Part shown: positions 1 to 7,795 of the stretch, piece by piece | How the letters are laid out: every line of letters starts with the position of its first letter | Numbering within the stretch: position 1 is the first letter of the stretch | DNA from: Verrucomicrobiota bacterium | Lineage (GTDB): Bacteria > Verrucomicrobiota > Verrucomicrobiia > Chthoniobacterales > UBA10450 | Assembly (NCBI GenBank): GCA_003218815.1 | Contig: QHON01000164.1 | Span: forward strand, 1 to 11,906 | DNA length: 11,906 nucleotides | Reading direction: 5' to 3' | The notes under the pieces: generated by a model | Told to the model about the DNA's origin: nothing | Seen by the model: the letters and a program-made list of their open reading frames with translations, nothing else | The model's database searches: none | Program-made: the position numbers and the translations under genes

Positions 1-1412
1 CGATTGCTGATCGCGCTGATGATGCGCCGCGTCATCTCCGCTTCGGAGAGATTGAAAACGGAATGGATCGAGACCACGACAAAGTCGAGCTCGGCCAGAG
101 TATCGTCATCAAAATCAAGCGACCCGTCGCGGAGAACGTCACATTCGACACCGGCAAACAAACGGAAGCCATCAAACGTCTGGTTCAATCTGCGGATCGC
201 CGCCACTTGTGCGCGCAGTTTTGCTTTGTCTAAACCGTGCGCCTGGATCGAACTCCGGCTGTGGTCGGCGATGCCGAGATATTCGAGGCCGAGCGCCTGT
301 CCCGCTTGCGCCATTTCCTCGAGAGTGTTGTGGCCGTCGCTGGCAGTGGTGTGACAATGAAATGTCCCCCGCAAATTCTCTGCTTCGATTAAACGCGGCA
401 GAGAATGGTTCTCCGCCGCCTCAAACTCCCCACAATTCTCACGCAGCTCCGGCGCAATAAAATCGAGACCGAGCGCAAGATACAGTTCGCGTTCGTCGCG
501 AACTTTTGGAATTTGCTTGGTCGATCTTTTCTTGCGTGTTTTCGGCTCCGGTGGAAGGACCGCGAGGCGATATTCGTTCAGCGTCCAGCCGCGTTCGAGC
601 GCGCGATTTCGCATCTCGATATTGTGTTCCTTACTGCCGGTAAAATAATTGAGGGCGAACGGATATTCGGCGCCACTCACCACACGCAGATCGCATTGAA
701 TGCCGGAACGAAGTCGCACGCTCGATTTTGTCGGACCTTGCGCGATGATTGATTCGACCAGGGGGTGCCCAACAAAGAATTTCATGGTCGCTTCGGGCTT
801 CTTTGTCGCCACCATCAGATCGAGATCCCGCACAATTTCCTTGCGCCGGCGATAACTGCCCGCGATGCAGACCTGCAACACTTCGGGATGGGACGCGAAA
901 TCGTTTCGAAGGGATTCCGCCTCACTGGAGACCTGGCCAAATTGAAAAGAGCCTGAATGCTTCACCCGATCGGCAATCGCTTTGCAAAGTTTTTCCTGCG
1001 TCATCTCGCCAAAGCCTGGCAGCTCAGCGACGCGACCGGATTCGCATGCTTTCAACAATTCAGCGATGGAGCTGATGTGAAGTTTGTCGTACAGCGCTTT
1101 AATCTTTTTCGCGCCCAGACCAGGGATCGAGAACAACTCCAGAATTGCAGGCGGAAATTCCGCGCGCAAGTCTTCGACATATTTCAGCGAGCCGGTCGTG
1201 GCGAGTTCTTTGATTTTCGCCGCGATCGCTTTACCGATGCCGGGAATTTTGGCGAGCGCCTCTTCGTCTTGCAGATCGGAGAGACTTCCGCCCCACGCGT
1301 CAATCGACCGCGCTGCATTGGCGTAAGCCCGGATCTTGAACGGGTTTTCCCCTTTCAATTCGAGCAGAGTGCCAATCTCTTCCAGAACCTGCGCGATTTG
1401 CGCTTTAGTCAT
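1..1412 (-). CDS. polX: DNA polymerase/3'-5' exonuclease PolX (family X polymerase with PHP domain), C-terminus off the window
   Basis: Family X DNA polymerase of the bacterial PolX type, which fills short gaps in base-excision repair; the PHP domain of the family carries Mn-dependent 3'-5' exonuclease or related phosphoesterase activity. The frame is open from ATG at 1412 to the left edge: 470 codons of a family that is usually about 570-580. Visible in order: helix-hairpin-helix motifs (KIPGIGKAIAAKIKEL near residue 55, FSIPGLGAKKIKAL near 95, ELPGFGEMTQEKL near 130); the nucleotidyltransferase signature GSYRRRKEIVRDLDLMVA near residue 185 with the two metal-binding Asp; a third acidic position in QCDLRVV near 240; and a PHP domain starting at HCHTTASDG near 352, followed by GIADHS. 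The last readable residues, SIHSVFNLSEAEMTRRII, belong to the conserved PHP core, so only about 100 residues are missing. It lies 129 bases downstream of the transglycosylase gene on the same strand, so cotranscription is possible. No clear Shine-Dalgarno precedes the ATG. Confidence 0.95.
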   Translation of the reverse strand, partial: MTKAQIAQVLEEIGTLLELKGENPFKIRAYANAARSIDAWGGSLSDLQDEEALAKIPGIGKAIAAKIKELATTGSLKYVEDLRAEFPPAILELFSIPGLGAKKIKALYDKLHISSIAELLKACESGRVAELPGFGEMTQEKLCKAIADRVKHSGSFQFGQVSSEAESLRNDFASHPEVLQVCIAGSYRRRKEIVRDLDLMVATKKPEATMKFFVGHPLVESIIAQGPTKSSVRLRSGIQCDLRVVSGAEYPFALNYFTGSKEHNIEMRNRALERGWTLNEYRLAVLPPEPKTRKKRSTKQIPKVRDERELYLALGLDFIAPELRENCGEFEAAENHSLPRLIEAENLRGTFHCHTTASDGHNTLEEMAQAGQALGLEYLGIADHSRSSIQAHGLDKAKLRAQVAAIRRLNQTFDGFRLFAGVECDVLRDGSLDFDDDTLAELDFVVVSIHSVFNLSEAEMTRRIISAISN

Positions 1413-1470
1413 TCGACTTACGCTTAGCGAAGATTCTGTGCTCGTCGACACGAGGTTCTTGGAGCCGCTT

Positions 1471-1485
1471 CGCTCTGGCAGAGCG
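1471..1485. other. Short perfect dyad in the gap between transglycosylase and polX
   Basis: The sequence CGCTCTGGCAGAGCG is a 7-base inverted repeat around a single central base. As RNA on the minus strand it would give a 6-bp stem with a 3-nt loop. No T-run follows, so it is not a classical Rho-independent terminator. It lies 59-73 bases upstream of the polX start and could be a protein-binding site, a weak processing or termination hairpin, or chance. A second small dyad (CTCGT-CGAC-ACGAG) lies at 1441-1454. Confidence 0.25.
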
Positions 1486-1541
1486 CCACGAGCAGTAACA
1501 TTATCATTTTCCGCACCGCCGACAGAACGCCGGAGTACAGA

Positions 1542-2174
1542 TCACATTCGCCCACGCCGCTTGTAGAATTCGTAGCGTGCGATGATTGAATCGACATACT
1601 TCCGTGTCCCGGGGAAATCGATCTTCTTGAGAAATGTCTGCGCCGGCATGGCGTCGACGTCATTTCCACCGCTCCATCGTTGGGCCCGGCTTGCCCCCGC
1701 GTTGTACTCGGCAAGCGCAAAAGGCATCGGATCCGATTGCGTTGCCCAGTGTTCGAATGCGCGGTGCAAATACCACGTGCCTGCCTCGAGATTTGTTTTT
1801 GGATCGAATAGTTTCTCGACGCGGAAATTGTCGACCTTGTTTTCGCGTGCCCATTCATTGGCTGCTTTTTCGCTCACCTGCATGAGCCCGCGCTCGCCGG
1901 CGCCGCCGTATTTTTTGGGATCAAAGCGGCTTTCGCGCCAAACGACCGCTTTCACTAACATTGGATCAAGATAATGTTCCGTCGCAACCGATCGAATCAG
2001 GCGATCGTACTGTTTAAATCGGGCCGGGCTCATCCATTCGTAGAACGTGTAGATTGGGTCGCCCGAGCGCACGGCCAAATACCCAAAGCCCGCGGCCAGT
2101 GCGAGCAATACGCACAGAATTAATTGGAAGACAAATCGTATCACCTCGGGATCAATCTCCTGCCGGCTTAGCAT
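1542..2174 (-). CDS. Membrane-anchored lytic murein transglycosylase (SLT domain)
   Basis: A 210-residue protein expected to cleave the MurNAc-GlcNAc bond of peptidoglycan with formation of 1,6-anhydro-MurNAc. A hydrophobic helix (VIRFVFQLILCVLLALAAGFGYL, about residues 11-33) with no lipobox or cleavage site suggests an N-terminal anchor in the inner membrane, with the domain in the periplasm. The SLT (goose-lysozyme-like) domain follows: catalytic Glu81 in VVWRESRFDP, then GAGERGLMQV, the helix LEAGTWYLHRAFEHW, and the AEYNAG motif. It is short for a soluble lytic transglycosylase and holds only the catalytic domain plus anchor, as in small MltE/SLT-like enzymes. I chose ATG at 2174. A TTG nine codons upstream (2201) is in frame, and AAAGGA lies about 11 bases before the ATG, so the start is not settled. 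The gene diverges from priA and is followed by polX on the same strand. Confidence 0.9.
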   Translation of the reverse strand: MLSRQEIDPEVIRFVFQLILCVLLALAAGFGYLAVRSGDPIYTFYEWMSPARFKQYDRLIRSVATEHYLDPMLVKAVVWRESRFDPKKYGGAGERGLMQVSEKAANEWARENKVDNFRVEKLFDPKTNLEAGTWYLHRAFEHWATQSDPMPFALAEYNAGASRAQRWSGGNDVDAMPAQTFLKKIDFPGTRKYVDSIIARYEFYKRRGRM

Positions 2175-2222
2175 CAATCCATGTATCCTTTGCCGGAGCA
2201 ATTAAATTACGCTTCCTATCGC
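2175..2222. promoter_or_regulatory. Very short divergent intergenic region, transglycosylase/priA
   Basis: With the chosen starts the two divergent genes are separated by only 48 bases, so their promoters must overlap each other or lie within the opposite gene's 5' end. The stretch has an AT-rich core (AATTAAATTA at about 2200-2209), but I see no convincing paired -35/-10 boxes on either strand. Confidence 0.35.
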
Positions 2223-4454
2223 ATGGCGAAGGCCAACTACATTCGCGTCCTTATTGATCGGGCAATCCATCGGGAACTCGATTATCTGGTACCGGAGACA
2301 TTGGCGGAACGAGTCGGCGTCGGCTCGCGCATACGCGTCCCGTTTCGTGACAAGTCTGCCCTCGCAACTGTCGTGGCGGTTCTCGAGCACAGTGAAGCGC
2401 AAGGTCTCCGACCGATCGAAGCGGTCGTGGGCGACGCACCCGCCTTGAGCGAACAATTGCTCGAGCTCGCCAGATGGATCAGCGTCTACTATTGCTGCCC
2501 AATCGAAGCGGTGATGCGCAGTTTGCTGCCGCAAGTGATTCGACGTGCCGAAATCGGGTGGAAGAAGCAATTGTTCGTGCTACCCGCGCGCAAGATCGAC
2601 AGGGAGGAAATCGAGAAATTGCAGCGGCGCGCTCCACGCCAGGCGGAACTTCTGGAGGCGATCTCGCGATTGGAAGCCCCGGTGCGCGCGGCCGACCTCC
2701 TGCGCCAGACATCTCTCGAGAACCAAACCTTGCGCGCGCTAGTCAAACGCGGTTTGGCGGAGATGCGCGAAGAAGCGGTCGTCCGCGATCCGCATGCAGG
2801 TGAGCAATTCATCGCAACATCAAACCTTGTTCTGAATGCGGAGCAGCTCCTCGCGCTCAAGGAAATTACGCAGGCACTCGACTCGCCAGAAAGCGCCCGC
2901 CCGATTTTGCTGCATGGAGTCACCGGCAGCGGCAAGACGGAAATTTACTTGCAAGCGATTCGGGCAGCACTCGAACGCGGACGCAGTGCGATCGTCCTCG
3001 TTCCTGAAATTTCGCTCACGCCGCAGACAGTCGAGCGTTTCAAGGGCCGCTTTGCCGAAGCGCAGGATACGGTCGCCGTATTACATAGTCATTTATCCCA
3101 AGGCGAGCGCCATGATGAATGGCACAAGATTCATTCCGGTCGTGCCCGAATTGTGATCGGCCCCCGCAGCGCGGTTTTCGCGCCGCTCAAAAAACTCGGG
3201 CTCATTGTTGTCGATGAAGAACACGAGAACACTTACAAGCAGGAAGAGACCCCGCGCTATAATGCGCGGGATATCGCTGTCGTCCGCGCGAGAATCGAGA
3301 AATGCGCCGTGGTCCTGGGAAGCGCGACTCCCTCGCTCGAAAGTTACTACAACGCGGTGCGCGGCAAATATCTTCTCTCTACGCTGTCGCAGCGCATCGA
3401 CCAAAAGCAGATGCCTCTCATGCGCATCGTCGATCTTCGCCAGGAGCGCCGGAAAGAAAAGGCGATCGCAATTTTATCGGAAAAATTGCGAGCCGCTATT
3501 GCCGATCGCTTGGACAAGCGCGAGCAGACGATCTTGTTTTTGAATCGGCGCGGGTTTTCCACTTCGCTTCTTTGCAGCAATTGCGGCGAAGCGCGCAACT
3601 GTCCGAATTGCAGTGTGGCGCTCACCTTTCATCGACACATTGCGCGGTTGAGCTGTCATTTGTGCGGTCATACCGCGGCCGTGCCCAAGAAATGTCCGGC
3701 TTGTGGAAAAGACGCCCTAATTTACGCCGGTTTCGGCACGGAGAAGGTCGAATCAACCGTGGCCCACATTTTTCCAAAAGCGACAGTGCGCCGGATGGAC
3801 GCGGACTCAATGACGCGCAAAGAAGCGTACCGCGAAACGCTGCGCAATTTCCGCACGGGCAAAATCGACATTCTCGTCGGCACGCAAATGATCGCGAAAG
3901 GTCTGCATTTTCCGAACGTGACGCTGGTCGGAATTATCAATGCGGACCTGGCGCTGCATCTGCCCGATTTCCGCGCTGGCGAACGGACGTTTCAGCTTCT
4001 CACACAGGTGGCTGGACGCGCCGGGCGAGGTGAGACCCCAGGGGAAGTTTTTGTGCAAACCTACACTCCGTTTTCGCCCTCGATTCAGTTCGCGCGGCAT
4101 CATGACTTCGCCGGTTATTTCCAGCAGGAGCTCGAGTTTCGTGAGCGCTGCGATTTTCCACCATTTAAGCACGCCGTTTTGATCACCGTTCGTTCCGGCC
4201 ACGAAGGCCGGGCAAAATTGTCAGCCGAAACCTTGGTCCGCCGATTGAAAGAATCTTTTGGAGCCGAATTCATCCTCGGCGATGCGACTCCCGCGCCCCT
4301 CGAAAAATTACAAGGCCAATTTCGTTTTCACATTCTCATCCGCGGTGAAGCCATTATGCGTCTCAGCCGCCTTGTCCGTGAGACACTCGACAAATTGCCA
4401 TTCCCAGAAGACGTCACCGTCACCGTCGACGTCGATCCTTACCAGTTGCTCTGA
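2223..4454 (+). CDS. priA: Primosomal protein N' (replication restart helicase PriA)
   Basis: A complete 743-residue superfamily 2 helicase that recognises collapsed replication forks and loads the replisome. Order of parts: N-terminal fork-binding region beginning ANYIRVLIDRAIHRELDYLVPE; Walker A GVTGSGKTE at about residues 232-240; Walker B/DEEH box in IVVDEEHENTYKQEE near 330; GSATPSLES motif III; eight zinc-binding cysteines at about 450-496, as CSNCG, CPNC, CHLC and CPAC pairs; then GFGTEKVE, VGTQMIAKGLHFPNVTLVG and QVAGRAGRG of the second helicase lobe. All key motifs are intact and the length is normal. ATG 2223 is chosen because the PriA family start aligns with MAKANYIRVLID. An in-frame ATG at 2181 would leave only 6 bases to the divergent transglycosylase start and adds an unconserved stretch. 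Neither start has a good Shine-Dalgarno. The gene ends 19 bases from the convergent serine hydrolase gene, with no obvious terminator hairpin between them. Confidence 0.97.
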   Translation: MAKANYIRVLIDRAIHRELDYLVPETLAERVGVGSRIRVPFRDKSALATVVAVLEHSEAQGLRPIEAVVGDAPALSEQLLELARWISVYYCCPIEAVMRSLLPQVIRRAEIGWKKQLFVLPARKIDREEIEKLQRRAPRQAELLEAISRLEAPVRAADLLRQTSLENQTLRALVKRGLAEMREEAVVRDPHAGEQFIATSNLVLNAEQLLALKEITQALDSPESARPILLHGVTGSGKTEIYLQAIRAALERGRSAIVLVPEISLTPQTVERFKGRFAEAQDTVAVLHSHLSQGERHDEWHKIHSGRARIVIGPRSAVFAPLKKLGLIVVDEEHENTYKQEETPRYNARDIAVVRARIEKCAVVLGSATPSLESYYNAVRGKYLLSTLSQRIDQKQMPLMRIVDLRQERRKEKAIAILSEKLRAAIADRLDKREQTILFLNRRGFSTSLLCSNCGEARNCPNCSVALTFHRHIARLSCHLCGHTAAVPKKCPACGKDALIYAGFGTEKVESTVAHIFPKATVRRMDADSMTRKEAYRETLRNFRTGKIDILVGTQMIAKGLHFPNVTLVGIINADLALHLPDFRAGERTFQLLTQVAGRAGRGETPGEVFVQTYTPFSPSIQFARHHDFAGYFQQELEFRERCDFPPFKHAVLITVRSGHEGRAKLSAETLVRRLKESFGAEFILGDATPAPLEKLQGQFRFHILIRGEAIMRLSRLVRETLDKLPFPEDVTVTVDVDPYQLL

Positions 4455-4473
4455 AAATGCGACGCAGATCCCA

Positions 4474-5427
4474 TCACTTAGCAGGTTCGATCGGCGGCAG
4501 TATTCGACCGTATTCGGAAGTCTTGCCACGCATGTCGAAGTAGCGATACGCTTCGAGAGCAACTTCGCCAATGGCGCGCTCGGCAGCTTTCTCGTCGCGG
4601 TCGTAAGCCGTCATCACACTGATGGCAAACGGCTGATTTTGCGCAAAAACGATTCCTGAATCGTTTCGCACACCTTCTAGCTCGCCAGGCTTATTAGCTA
4701 CCTGAACACTTTCGGGCACGTAACGCGGAAGGTAACTCTGCTTCAATGTCGATAGCTGTTTGATGAACTCCGCGGTTGCTTGTTTGTCTAAAGCCTTCTC
4801 CTTAAAGATGGCTTCCAAAAGCCGGACCATTTCCTGCGGCGTGGCGATGTTTTCATGGCCGCGTCGAACGGCTGCGATGTCCATCATTTTCCGGCGAAGC
4901 AGCGTCTTCGGCAGTCCAAGGCTATGGAGCATTGCGTTTACATTATCTTTGCCCACGCGGTCGTAGAGAACGTTGGCGGCAGCGTTATCACTCACAGCAA
5001 CCAAGAATTGAGCTAGGTCGCGATTTGTAATCCGCGTGACGCCGGCAGTAAGACCAGCCATGATCCGGCTGTCTTCGACCAGGTCTTTGGGATCGAAGGT
5101 GTAAATGTCGTCCAACTTAGCTTTCCCTTTGGCTCCCGCGCGGGCTTCTTGATCCTGACGATACAATTCGAGCAAGATCGCGATTTTGATTGAACTGGCG
5201 GCCGGAAAAACGCGGTCCGCATTACGCAAAAGGATCCGGCCACCGGTGAGATCGAGAATAGCCACACCCATAACGCCATCGAGGCTGGAGGCGATTTCTT
5301 CAACGCGCGTCTCGAGCTTTTTCCAAAGTAAATCGCCGCCGGTGTCGCGCGGAACCACTTCAGGTTTCTGTTGGCCGAAAGCACTGGCGGTCAATGCGAG
5401 CGCGACAAACAATGCGACGAGTCTCAT
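4474..5427 (-). CDS. Secreted class A beta-lactamase-fold serine hydrolase (Beta-lactamase2 family), omega-loop Glu missing
   Basis: A 317-residue exported protein of the class A beta-lactamase/penicillin-recognising fold. The signal peptide is MRLVALFVALALTASAFGQQ, with cleavage probably after SAFG or nearby. Active-site motifs: SxxK as S78-S-I-K81, SDN at 146-148, and KPG at 246-248 in place of KTG, followed by GELEGVRNDSGIV. In true class A enzymes an omega-loop Glu (E166 in ABL numbering) activates the deacylating water. Counting back from the conserved TP pair (196-197), the aligned position here is Lys180 in RRKMMD, and no ExxLN motif is present. Slow or absent hydrolysis, or a peptidase or other serine hydrolase role, is therefore as likely as antibiotic resistance. 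The start at ATG 5427 gives a clean signal peptide; a frame-open extension to 5502 is rejected. It lies 127 bases downstream of the LysR gene on the same strand and converges with priA. Confidence 0.88.
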   Translation of the reverse strand: MRLVALFVALALTASAFGQQKPEVVPRDTGGDLLWKKLETRVEEIASSLDGVMGVAILDLTGGRILLRNADRVFPAASSIKIAILLELYRQDQEARAGAKGKAKLDDIYTFDPKDLVEDSRIMAGLTAGVTRITNRDLAQFLVAVSDNAAANVLYDRVGKDNVNAMLHSLGLPKTLLRRKMMDIAAVRRGHENIATPQEMVRLLEAIFKEKALDKQATAEFIKQLSTLKQSYLPRYVPESVQVANKPGELEGVRNDSGIVFAQNQPFAISVMTAYDRDEKAAERAIGEVALEAYRYFDMRGKTSEYGRILPPIEPAK

Positions 5428-5514
5428 TGCGATGATTTTGCCCGGAGCATAGTCGTCGAGTCGAGAGCGATTTTGGAGTTCGGCGACGAGATGTCGGCAC
5501 ACGCCGATCGCAAG

Positions 5515-5527
5515 CTAGACAGTCTAG
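5515..5527. promoter_or_regulatory. Palindrome upstream of the serine hydrolase gene, candidate operator
   Basis: CTAGACAGTCTAG is a perfect 6-base inverted repeat around one base. The CTAGAC half-site is repeated directly at 5524-5529, where GTCTAGAC is itself an 8-base palindrome. The cluster lies about 90 bases upstream of the hydrolase start, in the 127-base gap after the LysR stop, a sensible place for a repressor or activator site. It does not match the BlaI/MecI TACA-TGTA consensus. No dedicated regulator is visible nearby other than the LysR protein. Confidence 0.35.
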
Positions 5528-5554
5528 ACGACTGCCGGCCTAACGATTAAGGCT

Positions 5555-6463
5555 TTAGCGTTTCATCATTTTCGGAACAGTCGCCTTAGCTAGACTGGTG
5601 AATGCGGCCACCGCGCTGTTTGCTGCCGAATCGCTCAGCCGCAAGAGACCGATATCGACTCCGAGTTTTTTTCCCTGCAGCCGAATCGCCCTTAATTTCA
5701 GACTTTCTCTTTCTCGTAATGCGATTTTCGGCATCAACGTTGCCGCTTGCAACGGCGCGAGCGAGCGAAGCAATGTCTCAATCGCGTTGATCTCGGCCAC
5801 CATGTGGGGACGGACCTGGTGTTTTCGACAAATTTCATCCGTCATTCTGCGCATCACGAAAGTATCCGGTAACTGGAGGAGCCGTTGCTGGTGCAATTGC
5901 GAAAAATGAACAACCCGCCGCTTCGCCCATGGGTGGTTCTGGGCCACGATTAAGGCAAACTCATCCATGCAAAGACGCTCGTAACGCAGGTTTGGGGAGT
6001 GGCGAGTCAGAAAACCAAGGCCGACGTCCATCCGGCCCTCTTCCAGCGCCGTCTCGATCTCGGTGGATGAGATTTCTTCGACGGTAATGCTGATCGCAGG
6101 GTGATCGGCCGTAAAAAAGCCAAGAAGGTGCGGCACGAGCGGCACGTTCAAGACCGGAATAACGCCCAAATGAAGTTCGCCGCGTAATTTCCCGGGTTCG
6201 CTGTTTAGTTCCTGAAGAAAATTCTCCAGCTGATGAAGGATCGCGCGGGCATGCTCCTGAAAAATCAGACCTTGCGGCGTAAGAAGAATCCGCTTGCCAC
6301 GACGCTGAAACAGAGGCACTCGAAGATCCGCCTCCAAATCTCGCATCTGTTGAGAAACACTCGGCTGGGAAATTCCGAGCCGGTCAGCCGCACGGCTAAA
6401 GCTTCCAGCTTCGGCGACTGCGAGAAAATAGCGCAGGTGGCGGATATCCAAAGGCTCCTGCAT
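5555..6463 (-). CDS. LysR-family transcriptional regulator
   Basis: A 302-residue LysR-type regulator of normal family length. The N-terminal winged helix-turn-helix is at about residues 5-65 (RHLRYFLAVAEAGSFSRAAD, then GISQPSVSQQMRDLE and PLFQRRGKRILLTPQG), followed by the linker helix and a periplasmic-binding-like effector domain (from about residue 90, LHLGVIPVLNVPLVPHLLGF). The overall style is close to the CynR/CbbR branch. Start ATG 6463 is chosen because MQEPLDIRHLRYF is the typical LysR start. A TTG at 6502 is in frame but would place the 5' end inside the regulatory dyad. It is divergent from the ABC importer operon with 141 bases between, the standard LysR layout, so it most likely senses the imported compound or a metabolite of it and controls that operon and itself. 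Read-through into the serine hydrolase gene downstream is possible. The effector is unknown. Confidence 0.95.
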   Translation of the reverse strand: MQEPLDIRHLRYFLAVAEAGSFSRAADRLGISQPSVSQQMRDLEADLRVPLFQRRGKRILLTPQGLIFQEHARAILHQLENFLQELNSEPGKLRGELHLGVIPVLNVPLVPHLLGFFTADHPAISITVEEISSTEIETALEEGRMDVGLGFLTRHSPNLRYERLCMDEFALIVAQNHPWAKRRVVHFSQLHQQRLLQLPDTFVMRRMTDEICRKHQVRPHMVAEINAIETLLRSLAPLQAATLMPKIALRERESLKLRAIRLQGKKLGVDIGLLRLSDSAANSAVAAFTSLAKATVPKMMKR

Positions 6464-6604
6464 GGGGAAAGGAATATTGTCCGGCGGTCTGGCCAAATGC
6501 AATCAGGAGCTTGACCCCGAAAGCGTTCGGGGTTGATTGCCCGGCAAGATCCTGCTTTCATAGGCAAAACTTATTGGGCTATTTTCAAAACCTTCGAAAG
6601 ACAA
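6464..6604. promoter_or_regulatory. Divergent LysR / ABC-operon control region with nested inverted repeat
   Basis: This 141-base gap contains a strong dyad: ACCCCGAA at 6514-6521 and TTCGGGGT at 6526-6533 (8-bp arms, 4-base centre). Flanking it, GCAATCA at 6499-6505 and TGATTGC at 6534-6540 are also perfect complements, separated from the inner left arm by 8 extra bases. Such nested symmetry is what a tetrameric LysR protein could bind, or it could form a hairpin in the LysR-side leader RNA. Possible promoter elements for the plus-strand operon lie further right in AT-rich sequence (6565-6595), but none matches consensus convincingly. Confidence 0.55.
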
Positions 6605-7795
6605 ATGAGTTCAAAGCTCATAACCGTCGGTCTGCTGATCGTTCTTCTCATGGCAGGCTGTAACGAAAACTCGGATTCCACCGTTCGGAATTCAAATAAA
6701 GTCCGTGTCGGCTACATTGGGTTGACCTGCGAAGCTCCGATTTACGCCGCTTATGAGAAGGGCTTCTTCAAGGAGGAAGGACTAGAGCCTGAACTGGTGA
6801 AGTGCAATTGGGCCACTTATAAAGATGCACTGGCGCTTGGCAGCTACGACATCACCCATCATCTGGTGATGTATTTCCTCAAACCGATCGAACAAGGTTT
6901 GGATGTAAGGTTCCTCGCGGGCATTCACCGCGGGTGTCTGCGTGTCCAGGCAGGCGTGAAAACAAATATTCACACGATTCAGGATCTGAAAGGCAAGCGA
7001 ATTGGCGTACCGGGAATGGGCACGCCACCGTTCGTCTTTGCGAACCGTGTCTTCGGAACCCACGGAATTGATGCAGGCAAAGATATCACCTGGAAAGTCT
7101 TTCCGGCGGGTGAATTAGGTCTGGCAATCGACAAAGGCGAAGTTGACGCCGTCTGCGACGCCGAACCGATCGGTAGCTTGTTAATCGCGGAGGGGAAGGT
7201 GAGAAACATTGCCGACCAGATAATGGATGCGCCTTACAAAGACGAATATTGCTGCGAAGTAATCGCAAACGGTAAGTGGGTGGACGCGAATCCCGACACG
7301 GCAGCGAGAGCCACACGCGCCTTGCTAAAAGGCGCGAAGTGGGTGGAAACGAATCCCCGAACTGCTGCAGTGATGGCGGTGGAAAAAAAATATCTTGCCT
7401 CAACACCCGAATTGAATACGGCGGCTCTCGCGCGTTTGCGCTACGTACCAAGCGTGCGCTTGGCCGAGGAGTCGGTTCACACTGCCGGCCGGGAGATGAA
7501 AGTCGCGAAGATGCTTTCTCCCGAAACCGATACCGAAGCGCTGGCCAAACGTGCCTTCATGCATCTTGACGGCGTTACCGACGAATGGATTAAGACCTTG
7601 GAGGTGGAAAAAGTCGCCGGAGGCCAAGTCTCACCCGACGAAGATATCCGGCTAATCGCGGCGTTGGTCCAGAAAGATACGGAAGATTCCTGCTGCCGAA
7701 GAAAAATGTTCGATCAGCCGGATCAGGATGCTCCGAATTTGGCCGACCCTGACGCACCATGCGTCCAGAAAAACATAATAGCCGCCCAGAAATAA
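6605..7795 (+). CDS. ABC importer substrate-binding lipoprotein, NitT/TauT (NMT1-like) type, cysteine-rich
   Basis: A 396-residue binding protein that delivers a small ligand to the permease encoded next to it. The lipoprotein signal MSSKLITVGLLIVLLMAGC has a lipobox with lipidated Cys19. The mature domain has the NMT1/SsuA/NrtA pattern: VRVGYIGLTCEAPIYAAYE, GFFKEEGLEPELV, TIQDLKGKRIGVPGMGTPP, VFPAGELGLAIDKGEVDAV. It has nine further cysteines (in GLTCEA, VKCNW, HRGCLR, AVCDAE, DEYCCEV, EDSCCRRK and APCVQK) and a THH pair, unusual for this family, where nitrate or sulfonate binders have few Cys. The tail after about residue 355 is acidic, contains CCRRK and looks like an add-on. ATG 6605 is preferred over an upstream in-frame ATG at 6533 because it starts a proper lipoprotein signal. 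Its last 37 bases overlap the permease gene. Ligand not identified; a metal, metal complex or thiol-reactive ligand is only a hypothesis. Confidence 0.9.
   Translation: MSSKLITVGLLIVLLMAGCNENSDSTVRNSNKVRVGYIGLTCEAPIYAAYEKGFFKEEGLEPELVKCNWATYKDALALGSYDITHHLVMYFLKPIEQGLDVRFLAGIHRGCLRVQAGVKTNIHTIQDLKGKRIGVPGMGTPPFVFANRVFGTHGIDAGKDITWKVFPAGELGLAIDKGEVDAVCDAEPIGSLLIAEGKVRNIADQIMDAPYKDEYCCEVIANGKWVDANPDTAARATRALLKGAKWVETNPRTAAVMAVEKKYLASTPELNTAALARLRYVPSVRLAEESVHTAGREMKVAKMLSPETDTEALAKRAFMHLDGVTDEWIKTLEVEKVAGGQVSPDEDIRLIAALVQKDTEDSCCRRKMFDQPDQDAPNLADPDAPCVQKNIIAAQK

Noticed and set aside
405..1427. Several plus-strand frames over the left 1.4 kb
   Set aside because: All are antisense to the continuous PolX frame, which shows HhH, nucleotidyltransferase and PHP motifs.
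1424..1858. 144-codon minus-strand frame overlapping the transglycosylase
   Set aside because: Out of frame with the SLT-domain protein, Arg/Ser-rich, no homology pattern.
2181..2222. Earlier ATG for PriA
   Set aside because: It adds 14 unconserved residues and nearly abuts the divergent gene; the family start matches ATG 2223.
3302..4033. 243-codon plus-strand frame inside priA
   Set aside because: Out-of-frame shadow of an intact, motif-complete helicase gene.
5428..5502. N-terminal 25-codon extension of the serine hydrolase
   Set aside because: It would bury the signal peptide; ATG 5427 starts a standard export signal.
5515..6463. AmpR-like control of the serine hydrolase by the LysR protein
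   Set aside because: AmpR genes are divergent from their lactamase target; here LysR is divergent from the ABC operon and only collinear with the hydrolase, so the ABC operon is the likelier target.
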